Positions 1 to 7,806 of a stretch of 46,650 nucleotides of DNA are shown piece by piece. Every line of letters begins with the position of its first letter. Within the stretch, counting starts at the first letter, position 1. This stretch comes from Prevotella sp. UBA2739 (lineage in GTDB: Bacteria; Bacteroidota; Bacteroidia; Bacteroidales; Bacteroidaceae), in assembly GCA_002353525.1 (NCBI GenBank), contig DEJV01000071.1, forward strand, positions 1 through 46,650. The letters are read 5' to 3'. The position numbers and the translations under genes are program-made. The notes below the pieces were generated by a model. The model had not been told where the DNA came from. It saw only the letters and a list, made by a program, of their open reading frames with translations, and ran no database searches.

Positions 1-49
1 AAGTTATTCCAGTATAAGACAAACTCCACTGTAATATGCGTACAGATGT

Positions 50-203
50 TTGGTAGCGTGCGTACCAATAATTGGTAGCCTCACTACCACTATTTGGTAG
101 CCTTACTACCGCTATTTGGTAGCCTGGCTACCACTGTTTGGTAGCGTGAGTACCAAAGCTTGGTACTGCCAGTACCAAAACTTGGCCTCGATTTTGGTAC
201 TGT
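50..203. repeat. 22-bp pitch palindromic tandem array (array 1, TTGGTA...TACCAA type)
   Basis: Seven units start at 50, 72, 94, 116, 138, 160 and 182, exactly 22 bp apart. Each is a dyad of about 19 bp (TTGGTAG-n5-CTACCA or TTGGTA-n7-TACCAA) followed by a 3-bp linker. The unit at 160-178 is a perfect palindrome, TTGGTACTG-C-CAGTACCAA. The arms change together: GTAG pairs with CTAC in units 2-4 and GTACTG with CAGTAC in unit 6. The last unit (182) is degenerate. The array lies downstream of the lipoprotein gene that ends at 228. The neighbour on its left is outside the window. Confidence 0.93.
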
Positions 204-227
204 GAACTCTTGAATGGACTTTTCTGG

Positions 228-1289
228 TTATTCTTTTTTTATCTCAGGAAAAAGTTTCATTTTCTCCACCATGGCTGAGTTGCCATACGGGAACTCGTTG
301 TAGCGAACAATATTATCGTATGTTGCCAAATAGCAGAAGGTGTTGATGGCATAAATATCCTGAGGATGACTGATGAGGTGCCGCATGATGGCGTTCAGAC
401 AGTGAAAGCGCATCTTGTTGTACTTATAGTTATGAATGACACCATCGCGCGACGGACTTTGACCTATCTGTTTCAATACGCGCCATGTGCGCCACACATC
501 GGGCAGATAGCGTGAGTAGTTTCCCGACTTCATCAGTGCTTCCATCATAGCTATCGAAGGGTGAGGATCTGTTTCTTGTTGCTGGTGCGCATATTCCAGG
601 GTGAAGAGGCACTTCACATCGAAGCTCTTGGCTTCTTTTGCTTTCAACACCAGGAAGTCTGCGTTTTCTTTAGAGGGCTTATGACGCATTTTGACGATGG
701 CGTCGTCATACGTAGGAATGAACTGCAAGATGTCCAGATACTCCATTGCCCCTTCTTGCGTAATCTCTCCATAATGGCTCAATGCATATCTCTGGGCCAT
801 TTTCATAGCGTAAGTCTCTATCGCATTGCTCACCTCCTCCCATCGTCTCTCATCGTTCTCATTCCACTCGTTGGTGTCGTTTGGCAGTACATTCACCATT
901 TCCTTGACGAATTGCTTGGCCGCCTCGCGTATATCAGGATCGCCGATGACATCAGTTTTTATCTTCTTAATGGCAGTATTGACCACGGTGCCGAAGCGAA
1001 ACCATAGCTCCGCATCGCAATAAACAGCCCGCATGATGGCATATCCGTTTGCCAGGTCAACCATGTCGTGCAGTGTAGGATTGTTGGGCAGCACCGTGTC
1101 GGGGTGATAATAGATGTCACGGTCTGACAAGAGTCCGCTGTGGCTATTGGCCTCCACCTCGTCGCTTGTTTCTGATGAGCTTTCAGTCTTTGGTCCTTCG
1201 CTCTCTTTTTTGTCGGTTTTTCCTTTACAAGCGAAAAGGAGCGTGGTTGTGAGCATGATCGCTACGATTGCAAAGATGAGCTTTTTCAT
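228..1289 (-). CDS. Putative lipoprotein of unknown function (353 aa)
   Basis: I do not recognise the family. The ATG at 1289 is preferred over one 30 bases upstream because it begins a standard lipoprotein signal: a short KK n-region, a hydrophobic stretch, then the lipobox LFAC with Cys at residue 21. A Ser/Glu/Lys-rich linker of about 30 residues follows, then a predominantly helical soluble domain with many Trp, Tyr and His residues and no obvious catalytic motif. It would be anchored in the outer or inner membrane facing the periplasm. A Bacteroidota promoter lies about 105 bases upstream (1400-1431). It appears to be transcribed alone and is followed by the 22-bp repeat array. Confidence 0.75.
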   Translation of the reverse strand: MKKLIFAIVAIMLTTTLLFACKGKTDKKESEGPKTESSSETSDEVEANSHSGLLSDRDIYYHPDTVLPNNPTLHDMVDLANGYAIMRAVYCDAELWFRFGTVVNTAIKKIKTDVIGDPDIREAAKQFVKEMVNVLPNDTNEWNENDERRWEEVSNAIETYAMKMAQRYALSHYGEITQEGAMEYLDILQFIPTYDDAIVKMRHKPSKENADFLVLKAKEAKSFDVKCLFTLEYAHQQQETDPHPSIAMMEALMKSGNYSRYLPDVWRTWRVLKQIGQSPSRDGVIHNYKYNKMRFHCLNAIMRHLISHPQDIYAINTFCYLATYDNIVRYNEFPYGNSAMVEKMKLFPEIKKE

Positions 1290-1319
1290 ATATATATTTG
1301 TTTGGTTTTTATTTTTCAC

Positions 1320-1669
1320 TGGATTCCCATATAACTAAATCTCGTGGCAGACTGATTCTTTCCTGCAAGGATTATGGAGTATTTCTTGTGCATCATTTGC
1401 AAAGTTAATGATAAAACGGTAAAAAAACAAAATTCTTTCTGGCTTTTCTGCCGTGGTCTTTCATAATTTGTCTGTGCCCAGCATGATGATGGCGCAATAC
1501 AGATAACTCAAGGTAATGAAAAAGAAAGAAACTATAAGTTTTTCCAACGGCATGATTACAACCGTTACACGTGCTGATTGTAACGGTTGTATATGCCTTT
1601 TACGCTTGTGGGAATGCCTTCTTGAAAAAATTATACCGACGTTATCTTTTCTGAAAAGACAGATAGAGC
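1320..1669. other. Intergenic region with promoter and one strong hairpin
   Basis: About 350 bases without a credible gene. It holds the lipoprotein promoter (1400-1431) and a perfect 12-bp stem with a 9-nt loop (ACAACCGTTACA at 1558-1569 against TGTAACGGTTGT at 1579-1590). The hairpin lies about 80 bases past the stop of the DUF2723 gene. It has no T-run directly after it on either strand, so it may end or protect that transcript without being a classical intrinsic terminator. Confidence 0.6.
1400..1431 (-). promoter_or_regulatory. Bacteroidota-type promoter for the lipoprotein gene
   Basis: Read on the minus strand: TTTG (1431-1428), 20 bp, TAACTTTG (1407-1400), matching TTTG-N19/20-TAnnTTTG. 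It implies a 5' leader of about 105 nt before the ATG at 1289. Confidence 0.7.
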
Positions 1670-4600
1670 CTAGAGTTGTTGCGCCCACTCGGGGTCTATC
1701 AGCTGCGCCATGTTGGCTATTTGCTGCATGATATAGGTGTTGCGGGCTTGTTCGTCGTGCACGATGGCAGCCAGACGGCTGTCCAACGAGTCGTACCAAC
1801 GCAGGTATTGGGCATATTTCTGCCAAAGAAGACGTACCACACGCTTGGCATCGGCCGTCTTACCTATCAGCAAGTAGGCACGGGCAATATCGAGATCGTT
1901 GCCGTAGAGATAATCGGCAGGTATATTATAATAAGGTATAACCTTTTCGGCCCGCTGCAACACAAGGGCTGCTTTCTGGTCTTGCTGTTCGGCAATGAGG
2001 GCAAGCGCCAGCTGGGCAAACAGCCGCCGGTAACGGTAAAGCATGTTTTTGTTGGGATCGTCGAGATAGATATCGGGACGACTGGTACCGGTGAACCGGA
2101 AACGATGCATCAGCTGGTCGTAGGTACGCTGCGTGTCGGTATACCGAACCTGCGGCGAGGGATTCTTGAAAGGCGTGAGTCGGTCGGCCAACCCTTCGGT
2201 GACGAGGTAGGAGTCTAAGTGCAGGTAGCTCTCGGCACCCACCGAGTTGCACACATAGACGGGGCGCCGCCAGTTGCACTCGCTAAGCATCTGTAGCAGC
2301 ATCAAGTCGCTTTTGAGAAGTGCCCGCCGCCCCTTGAGCGAAATCTCCATACGTTCGGGAATGGTGTCGGAGGGCAGCATCATGCCGCTTTGCCGCACCG
2401 CATCTTTGTCAACCTTGATGTAGAGGGTGTCGGTGGGAATAATGTGCATCTCGTCGTCGGCAGCGCACACCCAGTATTTGAGGATGTTTTTCAGCTCGTA
2501 AGGTTCATCGCCGAATTGTTCACGGGCTTGCTGGGGATGCGTGCGGTAGTAGTCGTCGAGCTGCTGGCGCACCTCGGGCACCACCTCTATGTAGTCGTTC
2601 CTGCCCGTGGTATAGTCAACGCGCTGCCAGGCAGCAGGCACGCCAGGGGCATCATAGGCCGGGCGCATCAGTTGGTCGATATACCAATCGGTGGTAGCAT
2701 ACTGCATGTTGCACACGCGCATGTCGGTGCGCACGCCTTCCACCTCCTGACCATACCACAACGGGAACGTGTCGTTGTCGCCATTAGAGAGGATGATGGG
2801 GTTGCCGCTGGTTTGTGCCGAATAGAGATAGTTGTAGCCTGCATCGCGGCAAATGAAACGGTTGGAGCGGTCGTGGTCGTCCCAGGTCTGACTTACCATT
2901 TGCAGAGGAACAAGCAGGCAAAGCAATCCCACGATGAATGCGGAAAGTGCAGCCATACGACGATTGCCATTGACAAACCGTGACAGCTTCATGCAGATGA
3001 GCTGGCAGAGGGCCGCCACACCCATGCCACACCAGATGGCAAAGGCATAGAACGAGCCCGCATAGGCATAGTCGCGCTCGCGTGGTTGCCCGGGTGTCTG
3101 GTTGATGTAAATCACAATGGCCAGTCCGGTCATGAAAAACAAGAAGAAAACCACCCAGAACTGCCGGATGCCCCGGTTGCCGCATCGCAGTCCTTGCCAT
3201 AGAAGGCCGATAATGCCCAGCAGCAACGGCAACGCATAAAACACGTTGTGCCCTTTGTTTTCTTTCAGTTCGTCGGGCAGTAAGTCTTGATTGCCCAGCC
3301 GCCAGTTGTCAAGCAGGGAGATGCCGGTCAGCCAGTTGCCGTGATGGGGTTCGCCGTGGCCCTGAATGTCGTTCTGCCTTCCTGCGAAATTCCACATGAA
3401 GTAGCGCCAGTACATGAAGTTGCACTGATAAGAGAGGAAGAAACGCAGGTTTTCCCATTGTGTGGGCATTTTCACGCTGACATATTCACCGCAGCGGTCG
3501 TAGTACTCCTCATACCCGTCGACGCCACCCATCCATGCTTCATAGTCGTCGGCATGCTTGCTATCCCACATGCGGGGGAAAAACATGTTCTGCGCATACA
3601 CATAACTAATGTCGTGGGCCACCACCACATATTGGTCTTTGTCGCTGGCATTTTGCTTGTTCCTTCGTTGGTATTCGGCTTTCCCCTGCCGCTGGCGGGG
3701 CACACAATAGTTGTCTTTCTGGTCGAGGGCTATCTGCGAAGTGTATGCCTGTCCGTAAAGGAGCGGCGTTTGCCCGTATTGATCGCGTGCCAGATATTTG
3801 CCTAAGGTAAACACTTCCTCGGGCGAGTTTTGGTCCATTGGCGTGTTGGCCACACTGCGAATCACGGTCAGCGTATAGCTGCTATAGCCGATGATGAGCA
3901 TGAGCAGGCACAGCAATGCCGTGTTGGCTATGCGCATGCGGCGCTTCTGTGTCAGCCACAACGCCCAGATCATCAATGCCATCAGGCACACCAAATAGAC
4001 AAATACGCCCGTATTGTAGCTGCACCCCAGCACATTGACGAACAACAGCTCAGACCACCCGGCCAAGGTGATGATGCCCGGAATGACCACATAGAGTATC
4101 AGGCCAATGAGCACAAACGACACCAGCAGGGCGATGAGCGAGCCTTTCAGATGGGTGTGACTGAACTTGCGATAGTAAAACACCAAGACGATGGCCGACA
4201 GGCACAGCAGATTGAGCAGGTGGACGCCAATGCTGAGTCCCGTCATATAGGCTATCAGCACAAGCCAACGGTCGCTATGCGGCTCGAGGTACGCATCCTC
4301 CCACTTCAAGATCATCCAGAAAACCACCGCCGTGAAGAACGACGAATAGGCATAGACCTCACCTTCAACCGCAGAATACCAGAAGGTGTCGCTGAAGGTG
4401 TAGATGAGCGCGCCCACCAGCCCCGACATCTCGATAGCAATCCACTTCGGCGAGGTCAGTTCGTCCCATGAGCTGATAAGCAGCCGACGTACCAAATGCG
4501 TAATTGTCCAAAAGAGAAACAGAATGCAGAGGGCACTCAACAGGGCATTCATCAGATTGACCCACCACGCCACCTGCGACGGATGACCAGCCAACTGCGA

Positions 4601-4807
4601 GAACAAATTGGCAGTGAGCATGAAAAAAGGAGCACCGGGCGGATGGCCTATCTCCAGTTTATAGGCAGTGGTGATGAACTCTGGACAATCCCAAAACGAA
4701 GCACTGGGCTCGATGGTGAGACCGTAGACGGTTGCAGCGATGGCAAAAGTAAGCCATCCCAGCACGTTATCGACAAGACGGAAGTTTCGTTGGTTCTTTG
4801 CAATCAT
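1670..4807 (-). CDS. DUF2723 family polytopic membrane protein (1045 aa)
   Basis: The N-terminus has the hallmark of DUF2723: a first transmembrane helix, then SFWDCPEF (residues 37-44) and GHPPGAP (54-60). Roughly ten or more further transmembrane segments extend to about residue 660, followed by a soluble periplasmic half ending in TPR-like helices. The family resembles GT-C glycosyltransferases, and a eukaryotic relative (TMEM260) is an O-mannosyltransferase. Bacteroidota members are associated with protein O-glycosylation or envelope sugar transfer by inference only; the acidic residues in the first loop fit a GT-C active site. A TATCTTTG box at 4820-4813 ends five bases before the ATG, so the mRNA may be leaderless. 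It is separate from its neighbours. Confidence 0.88.
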   Translation of the reverse strand: MIAKNQRNFRLVDNVLGWLTFAIAATVYGLTIEPSASFWDCPEFITTAYKLEIGHPPGAPFFMLTANLFSQLAGHPSQVAWWVNLMNALLSALCILFLFWTITHLVRRLLISSWDELTSPKWIAIEMSGLVGALIYTFSDTFWYSAVEGEVYAYSSFFTAVVFWMILKWEDAYLEPHSDRWLVLIAYMTGLSIGVHLLNLLCLSAIVLVFYYRKFSHTHLKGSLIALLVSFVLIGLILYVVIPGIITLAGWSELLFVNVLGCSYNTGVFVYLVCLMALMIWALWLTQKRRMRIANTALLCLLMLIIGYSSYTLTVIRSVANTPMDQNSPEEVFTLGKYLARDQYGQTPLLYGQAYTSQIALDQKDNYCVPRQRQGKAEYQRRNKQNASDKDQYVVVAHDISYVYAQNMFFPRMWDSKHADDYEAWMGGVDGYEEYYDRCGEYVSVKMPTQWENLRFFLSYQCNFMYWRYFMWNFAGRQNDIQGHGEPHHGNWLTGISLLDNWRLGNQDLLPDELKENKGHNVFYALPLLLGIIGLLWQGLRCGNRGIRQFWVVFFLFFMTGLAIVIYINQTPGQPRERDYAYAGSFYAFAIWCGMGVAALCQLICMKLSRFVNGNRRMAALSAFIVGLLCLLVPLQMVSQTWDDHDRSNRFICRDAGYNYLYSAQTSGNPIILSNGDNDTFPLWYGQEVEGVRTDMRVCNMQYATTDWYIDQLMRPAYDAPGVPAAWQRVDYTTGRNDYIEVVPEVRQQLDDYYRTHPQQAREQFGDEPYELKNILKYWVCAADDEMHIIPTDTLYIKVDKDAVRQSGMMLPSDTIPERMEISLKGRRALLKSDLMLLQMLSECNWRRPVYVCNSVGAESYLHLDSYLVTEGLADRLTPFKNPSPQVRYTDTQRTYDQLMHRFRFTGTSRPDIYLDDPNKNMLYRYRRLFAQLALALIAEQQDQKAALVLQRAEKVIPYYNIPADYLYGNDLDIARAYLLIGKTADAKRVVRLLWQKYAQYLRWYDSLDSRLAAIVHDEQARNTYIMQQIANMAQLIDPEWAQQL

Positions 4808-4812
4808 GAGGG

Positions 4813-4820
4813 CAAAGATA
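4813..4820 (-). promoter_or_regulatory. -7 box abutting the DUF2723 start codon
   Basis: TATCTTTG on the minus strand ends 5 nt before the ATG at 4807. No good TTTG lies at the expected 19-20 bp upstream; CAAA at 4833-4836 is too close. If used, transcription would begin at or next to the start codon. Confidence 0.5.
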
Positions 4821-4885
4821 CCATCTTACAGGCAAACGGGCGAAAAAAGACGCTGACAACTGTCTGACATTTGCCTGACATTCGC

Positions 4886-5590
4886 CTACTGGTCTGAATC
4901 TCTGACCGTTAGATGATATGCCCGTCCCCTGTCGGCTTCGATCTGCACATTGCTATGAGCCTCTAAAACGGGCTTCAGCCTACGGATAAGCGTATATAGC
5001 GTGTCGTTGGCATTTTCCTTTCCCGGCCACAAGTGGCTGCAAATCTCCTCTTTGGCAAGCCGGTGACTGGGCGACTGGAAGAAGAGGGTCATCAGCTGAT
5101 GCTGCATGGGCGTCAGGCGGATGGGTTGCTGACGCTGATCAACAAAGCACTCGCCCTCGGACGAATAATAAAGCGTGCCCACATGCGGCATGACCGAAAC
5201 GAGCTGATGGTGGCGACGGAACATCCGAACGGTGACGACTGCCCACAGGATGGCCATCAGCGAGAGAAAGAGCGACAAGCGCTGGTCCGACAGACTCAAC
5301 ACGGTGAGAAACGAACAAGTGGAATAGCACTGGATGGTTCCGCTGCCCTTGGAAGTGTCGTAGCAGATGAACGAACGATCGCGCAATTGGCCAATGGTGA
5401 GGTGACTGCGATAAGTCCTGATCGTATCGGGGGTAATATACCTTTCGGGGCGTTCTTGCAACGTCATCGACAATGCGTGCTGCATGTCGGCTTCAATCCG
5501 TGTCTGGGTAGCCTGGTAACTGCCAATGCTAGCCAGTAGTGAAGAACCGACAAACACCAGAAACACGATGACAGAGAGATAGGGTTTCAT
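4886..5590 (-). CDS. Membrane-anchored winged-helix transcriptional regulator (234 aa)
   Basis: The layout is TM helix (residues about 4-22), an extracytoplasmic segment of about 75 residues, a second TM helix (about 100-120), then a C-terminal OmpR/PhoB-type winged-helix domain (about 150-230). The segments RLTPMQHQLMTLFFQ and EEICSHLWPGK, then DTLYTLIRRLKPVL, match the helix pattern of Trans_reg_C domains. There is no receiver or kinase domain and no adjacent histidine kinase, so it is probably a one-component sensor like ToxR/CadC that binds DNA from the membrane. The inducing signal is unknown. The gene is divergent from mnmA and shares a short promoter region with it; a TAACTTTG box lies at 5612-5619 on its strand. 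Confidence 0.8.
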   Translation of the reverse strand: MKPYLSVIVFLVFVGSSLLASIGSYQATQTRIEADMQHALSMTLQERPERYITPDTIRTYRSHLTIGQLRDRSFICYDTSKGSGTIQCYSTCSFLTVLSLSDQRLSLFLSLMAILWAVVTVRMFRRHHQLVSVMPHVGTLYYSSEGECFVDQRQQPIRLTPMQHQLMTLFFQSPSHRLAKEEICSHLWPGKENANDTLYTLIRRLKPVLEAHSNVQIEADRGRAYHLTVRDSDQ

Positions 5591-5629
5591 AAGCAGAATG
5601 GTTTTGATTGCGTCAAAGTTACCATTTTT

Positions 5630-5661
5630 TTTGCTCTTTCGTCGGTTTTGTATTATCTTTG
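5630..5661 (+). promoter_or_regulatory. mnmA promoter placing the start site at the ATG
   Basis: TTTG (5630-5633), 20 bp, TATCTTTG (5654-5661), then CAAC and the ATG at 5666. This is a full consensus match and it predicts a leaderless or nearly leaderless mRNA. Confidence 0.8.
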
Positions 5662-5665
5662 CAAC

Positions 5666-6742
5666 ATGATTTTGGAAGAATTAACAGACAAGCGCATTGC
5701 TGTGCTGCTATCGGGCGGTGTAGACAGTTCGGTGGTAGTATACGAATTTGCCCGGCTCGGTATGCATCCTGACTGCTTCTATATCAAAATAGGGCCTGAG
5801 GAGGAAGAAGAATGGGACTGCTCGAGCGAGGAGGATTTGGAGATGGCCACAGCCGTGGCTCACAAATATGGCTGCAAGCTACAAGTGATTGACTGCCATC
5901 GTGAATATTGGGATGAGGTGACACGCTATACTATGGAAAAAGTGCGTGCCGGTTTCACCCCTAATCCCGACGTGATGTGCAACAGGCTCATCAAATTTGG
6001 TGCGTTTGATGCGAAAAAAGGACACGATTACGACCTCATTGCCACAGGCCACTATGCGCAAACCGAAATCATTGATGGCAAGAAATGGCTTACCACCAGT
6101 CCTGACCCCGTGAAAGACCAGACTGATTTTCTGGCACAGATTGACGACTGGCAACTGAAGAAGGCGCTTTTCCCCATCGGCCATTACCAGAAGGATGAGG
6201 TGAGAAAGATTGCCGAACAAGAGCATCTGGTGAATGCGCACAGAAAAGACTCACAGGGCATTTGCTTTCTGGGTAAGATTAACTATAACGACTATATCCG
6301 TCGCTACCTTGGCGAAATGCCGGGCGACGTGATTGAACTAGAGACGGGTAAACGCATTGGCGAGCACCGTGGTCTATGGTTCCACACCATCGGCCAGCGC
6401 AAAGGCCTGGGATTTGGCGGAGGCCCATGGTTTGTTGTCAAGAAAGACATCGAGAAGAACATTCTGTACGTGGCTCACGGCTATGACCCGTCAACCGCCT
6501 ACCAGCAGCAGTTTCCCATTCACGATTTCCATAGTCTGAACGGTGAGCTGCCTCCCGAAAAGATCACGTTTAAGATCCGCCACACGCCCGACTATCTGCC
6601 AGCCACCTTAGAGAAGACGGGCGATGGGCGGTACACGGTGCATGCCAAAGACAAGATACACGGTGTGGCACCAGGCCAGTTCTGCGTGGTGTACGACGAA
6701 CATCACCACCGTTGCTACGGTAGTGGTGAGATTACGATTTGA
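5666..6742 (+). CDS. mnmA: tRNA-specific 2-thiouridylase MnmA (358 aa)
   Basis: It catalyses ATP-dependent 2-thiolation of U34 in tRNA-Lys, -Glu and -Gln in the cytoplasm. The PP-loop SGGVDSS is at residues 16-22. The two catalytic cysteines are Cys105 (in PDVMCNRLIKF) and Cys200 (in GICFLG). GHYA is at 128-131 and the C-terminal beta-barrel region includes GQRKGLGFGGG. Length is normal. The ATG at 5666 is chosen because the reading frame upstream of it runs through the promoter -7 box. A tRNA-Gln gene, encoding one of the substrate families, lies elsewhere in the window. Confidence 0.96.
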   Translation: MILEELTDKRIAVLLSGGVDSSVVVYEFARLGMHPDCFYIKIGPEEEEEWDCSSEEDLEMATAVAHKYGCKLQVIDCHREYWDEVTRYTMEKVRAGFTPNPDVMCNRLIKFGAFDAKKGHDYDLIATGHYAQTEIIDGKKWLTTSPDPVKDQTDFLAQIDDWQLKKALFPIGHYQKDEVRKIAEQEHLVNAHRKDSQGICFLGKINYNDYIRRYLGEMPGDVIELETGKRIGEHRGLWFHTIGQRKGLGFGGGPWFVVKKDIEKNILYVAHGYDPSTAYQQQFPIHDFHSLNGELPPEKITFKIRHTPDYLPATLEKTGDGRYTVHAKDKIHGVAPGQFCVVYDEHHHRCYGSGEITI

Positions 6743-6778
6743 AGCCTCTTATAGCTGATTCTCGTCAGGCAGTTGCTG

Positions 6779-7045
6779 TTACAACTTGTCTGCAGGAACC
6801 ACGTCTGGATTCACATAGGCATTCTGGTTGATGCGCTGGTATTTTTCGCAAAGAGCCGTCAGCACGTTGAACTTCTTCAACCGCTCTGGCGACAATTCGC
6901 CCCGCAACTCCAGTTTGCGATTGTATTTCATCCAGTTCACCATTCGCAGGTCCTCGCTGTAGTACTTCGAGGGACGCCGCTTGTAGGTGTAGAGATAGCC
7001 CACGATTTGCAGATACATGGACTCCCATCTTTCGTTGTTATTCAT
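6779..7045 (-). CDS. Small helicase-associated (HA) domain-like protein (88 aa)
   Basis: The protein is almost entirely one domain with the pattern W-x8-Y-x4-RRPSKYY-x-LxxWxxYxRK...GELSPERLKKFNVL. This resembles the helicase-associated domain (PF03457) found as repeats at the C-terminus of some helicases, here standing alone. Its function is unknown; nucleic-acid binding is an inference from the basic, aromatic-rich domain. It lies 27 bases downstream of the HAD gene as the last gene of the minus-strand lysS-to-HAD run, convergent with mnmA. A second frame across the same bases is also open but has no family resemblance. Confidence 0.65.
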   Translation of the reverse strand: MNNNERWESMYLQIVGYLYTYKRRPSKYYSEDLRMVNWMKYNRKLELRGELSPERLKKFNVLTALCEKYQRINQNAYVNPDVVPADKL

Positions 7046-7072
7046 AATAAGTAGTAATTATTTAGTTGATAA

Positions 7073-7801
7073 TTAAAAATTTCGTCTCAAGTTATTCCAG
7101 TCGTTATTGAAAGCTGTCATGCTGCCGTAAATGAGATTGGCACCTTCGTCGGCTAGCATTTGGTTGGGCAAAGGTCCCGTATTGACAGCAACGGTAAATA
7201 TCTTTGCCCCCACGGCTGCCCGCACACCTAATGGTGCATTCTCAACCACCATCGCCTCCCATGGTTGCACATGGCATTTTCGGAGTCCTGCCAGATAGGG
7301 TTCAGGACTGGGCTTGCCTTGTTTCACATCGAATGCGGTCACAATCTTATCGCGGTCTATCAAGCCACCGAAGGCCTCTTCCAGCCGGTCGAGCAATGTA
7401 TGCTGTCCGCTGCCTGTCACTACAGAGATGGTCAGCCCGCAGTCTCTCATTTTCCTCATGAGCTGTTCCACCCCTTCCATTCTCTGTGCTGGCGGACATT
7501 GGGCAAAGCATTCGGTCTTCAGCCGGTAGAAACGTGCAGCCTCTTCCTCGGTGAGTTCCCTACCCCATTGCTGGCGGGCCAGCAACATGATAGTCTCTGT
7601 GCCCCTCATGCCTTCATATTTGTAGGCATCTTCGGGTTGCATGCTGAGGCCGCATTGAGCCATCGCCTCATGCCACGAAACGGCATGGAAAGGCATACTG
7701 TCGAACAGCACGCCGTCCATGTCGAAGAGCACGGCTTTGGGATGAAAACTCTCAAAGCCGTGCTGCTGTAAATATCGTTCGATGCAAGCAGGGCCGCTCA
7801 T
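7073..7801 (-). CDS. HAD-superfamily hydrolase, beta-phosphoglucomutase-like (242 aa)
   Basis: Motif I is DMDGVLFDSMP (residues about 27-37) with the nucleophile Asp and the acid/base Asp two residues later. Motif II is VVTGSGQ, motif III is the Lys in KQGKPSPEPY, and motif IV is VVENAPLGVRAA. The helical cap between motifs I and II gives subfamily I (PGM/phosphatase type). The likely role is dephosphorylation or isomerisation of a sugar phosphate; the exact substrate cannot be read from sequence. It starts five bases after the pgi stop, so it is probably co-transcribed with pgi, consistent with a role in hexose-phosphate metabolism or metabolite repair. Confidence 0.88.
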   Translation of the reverse strand: MSGPACIERYLQQHGFESFHPKAVLFDMDGVLFDSMPFHAVSWHEAMAQCGLSMQPEDAYKYEGMRGTETIMLLARQQWGRELTEEEAARFYRLKTECFAQCPPAQRMEGVEQLMRKMRDCGLTISVVTGSGQHTLLDRLEEAFGGLIDRDKIVTAFDVKQGKPSPEPYLAGLRKCHVQPWEAMVVENAPLGVRAAVGAKIFTVAVNTGPLPNQMLADEGANLIYGSMTAFNNDWNNLRRNF

Positions 7802-7806
7802 TTGCT

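Noticed and set aside
50..203. CRISPR array
   Set aside because: Units are contiguous 22-mers with only 3-bp linkers; there are no unique spacers and no cas genes in the window. The same holds for the other three arrays.
1516..1731. 71-codon ORF on the plus strand
   Set aside because: It overlaps the 3' end of the DUF2723 gene, contains the hairpin and shows no family features.
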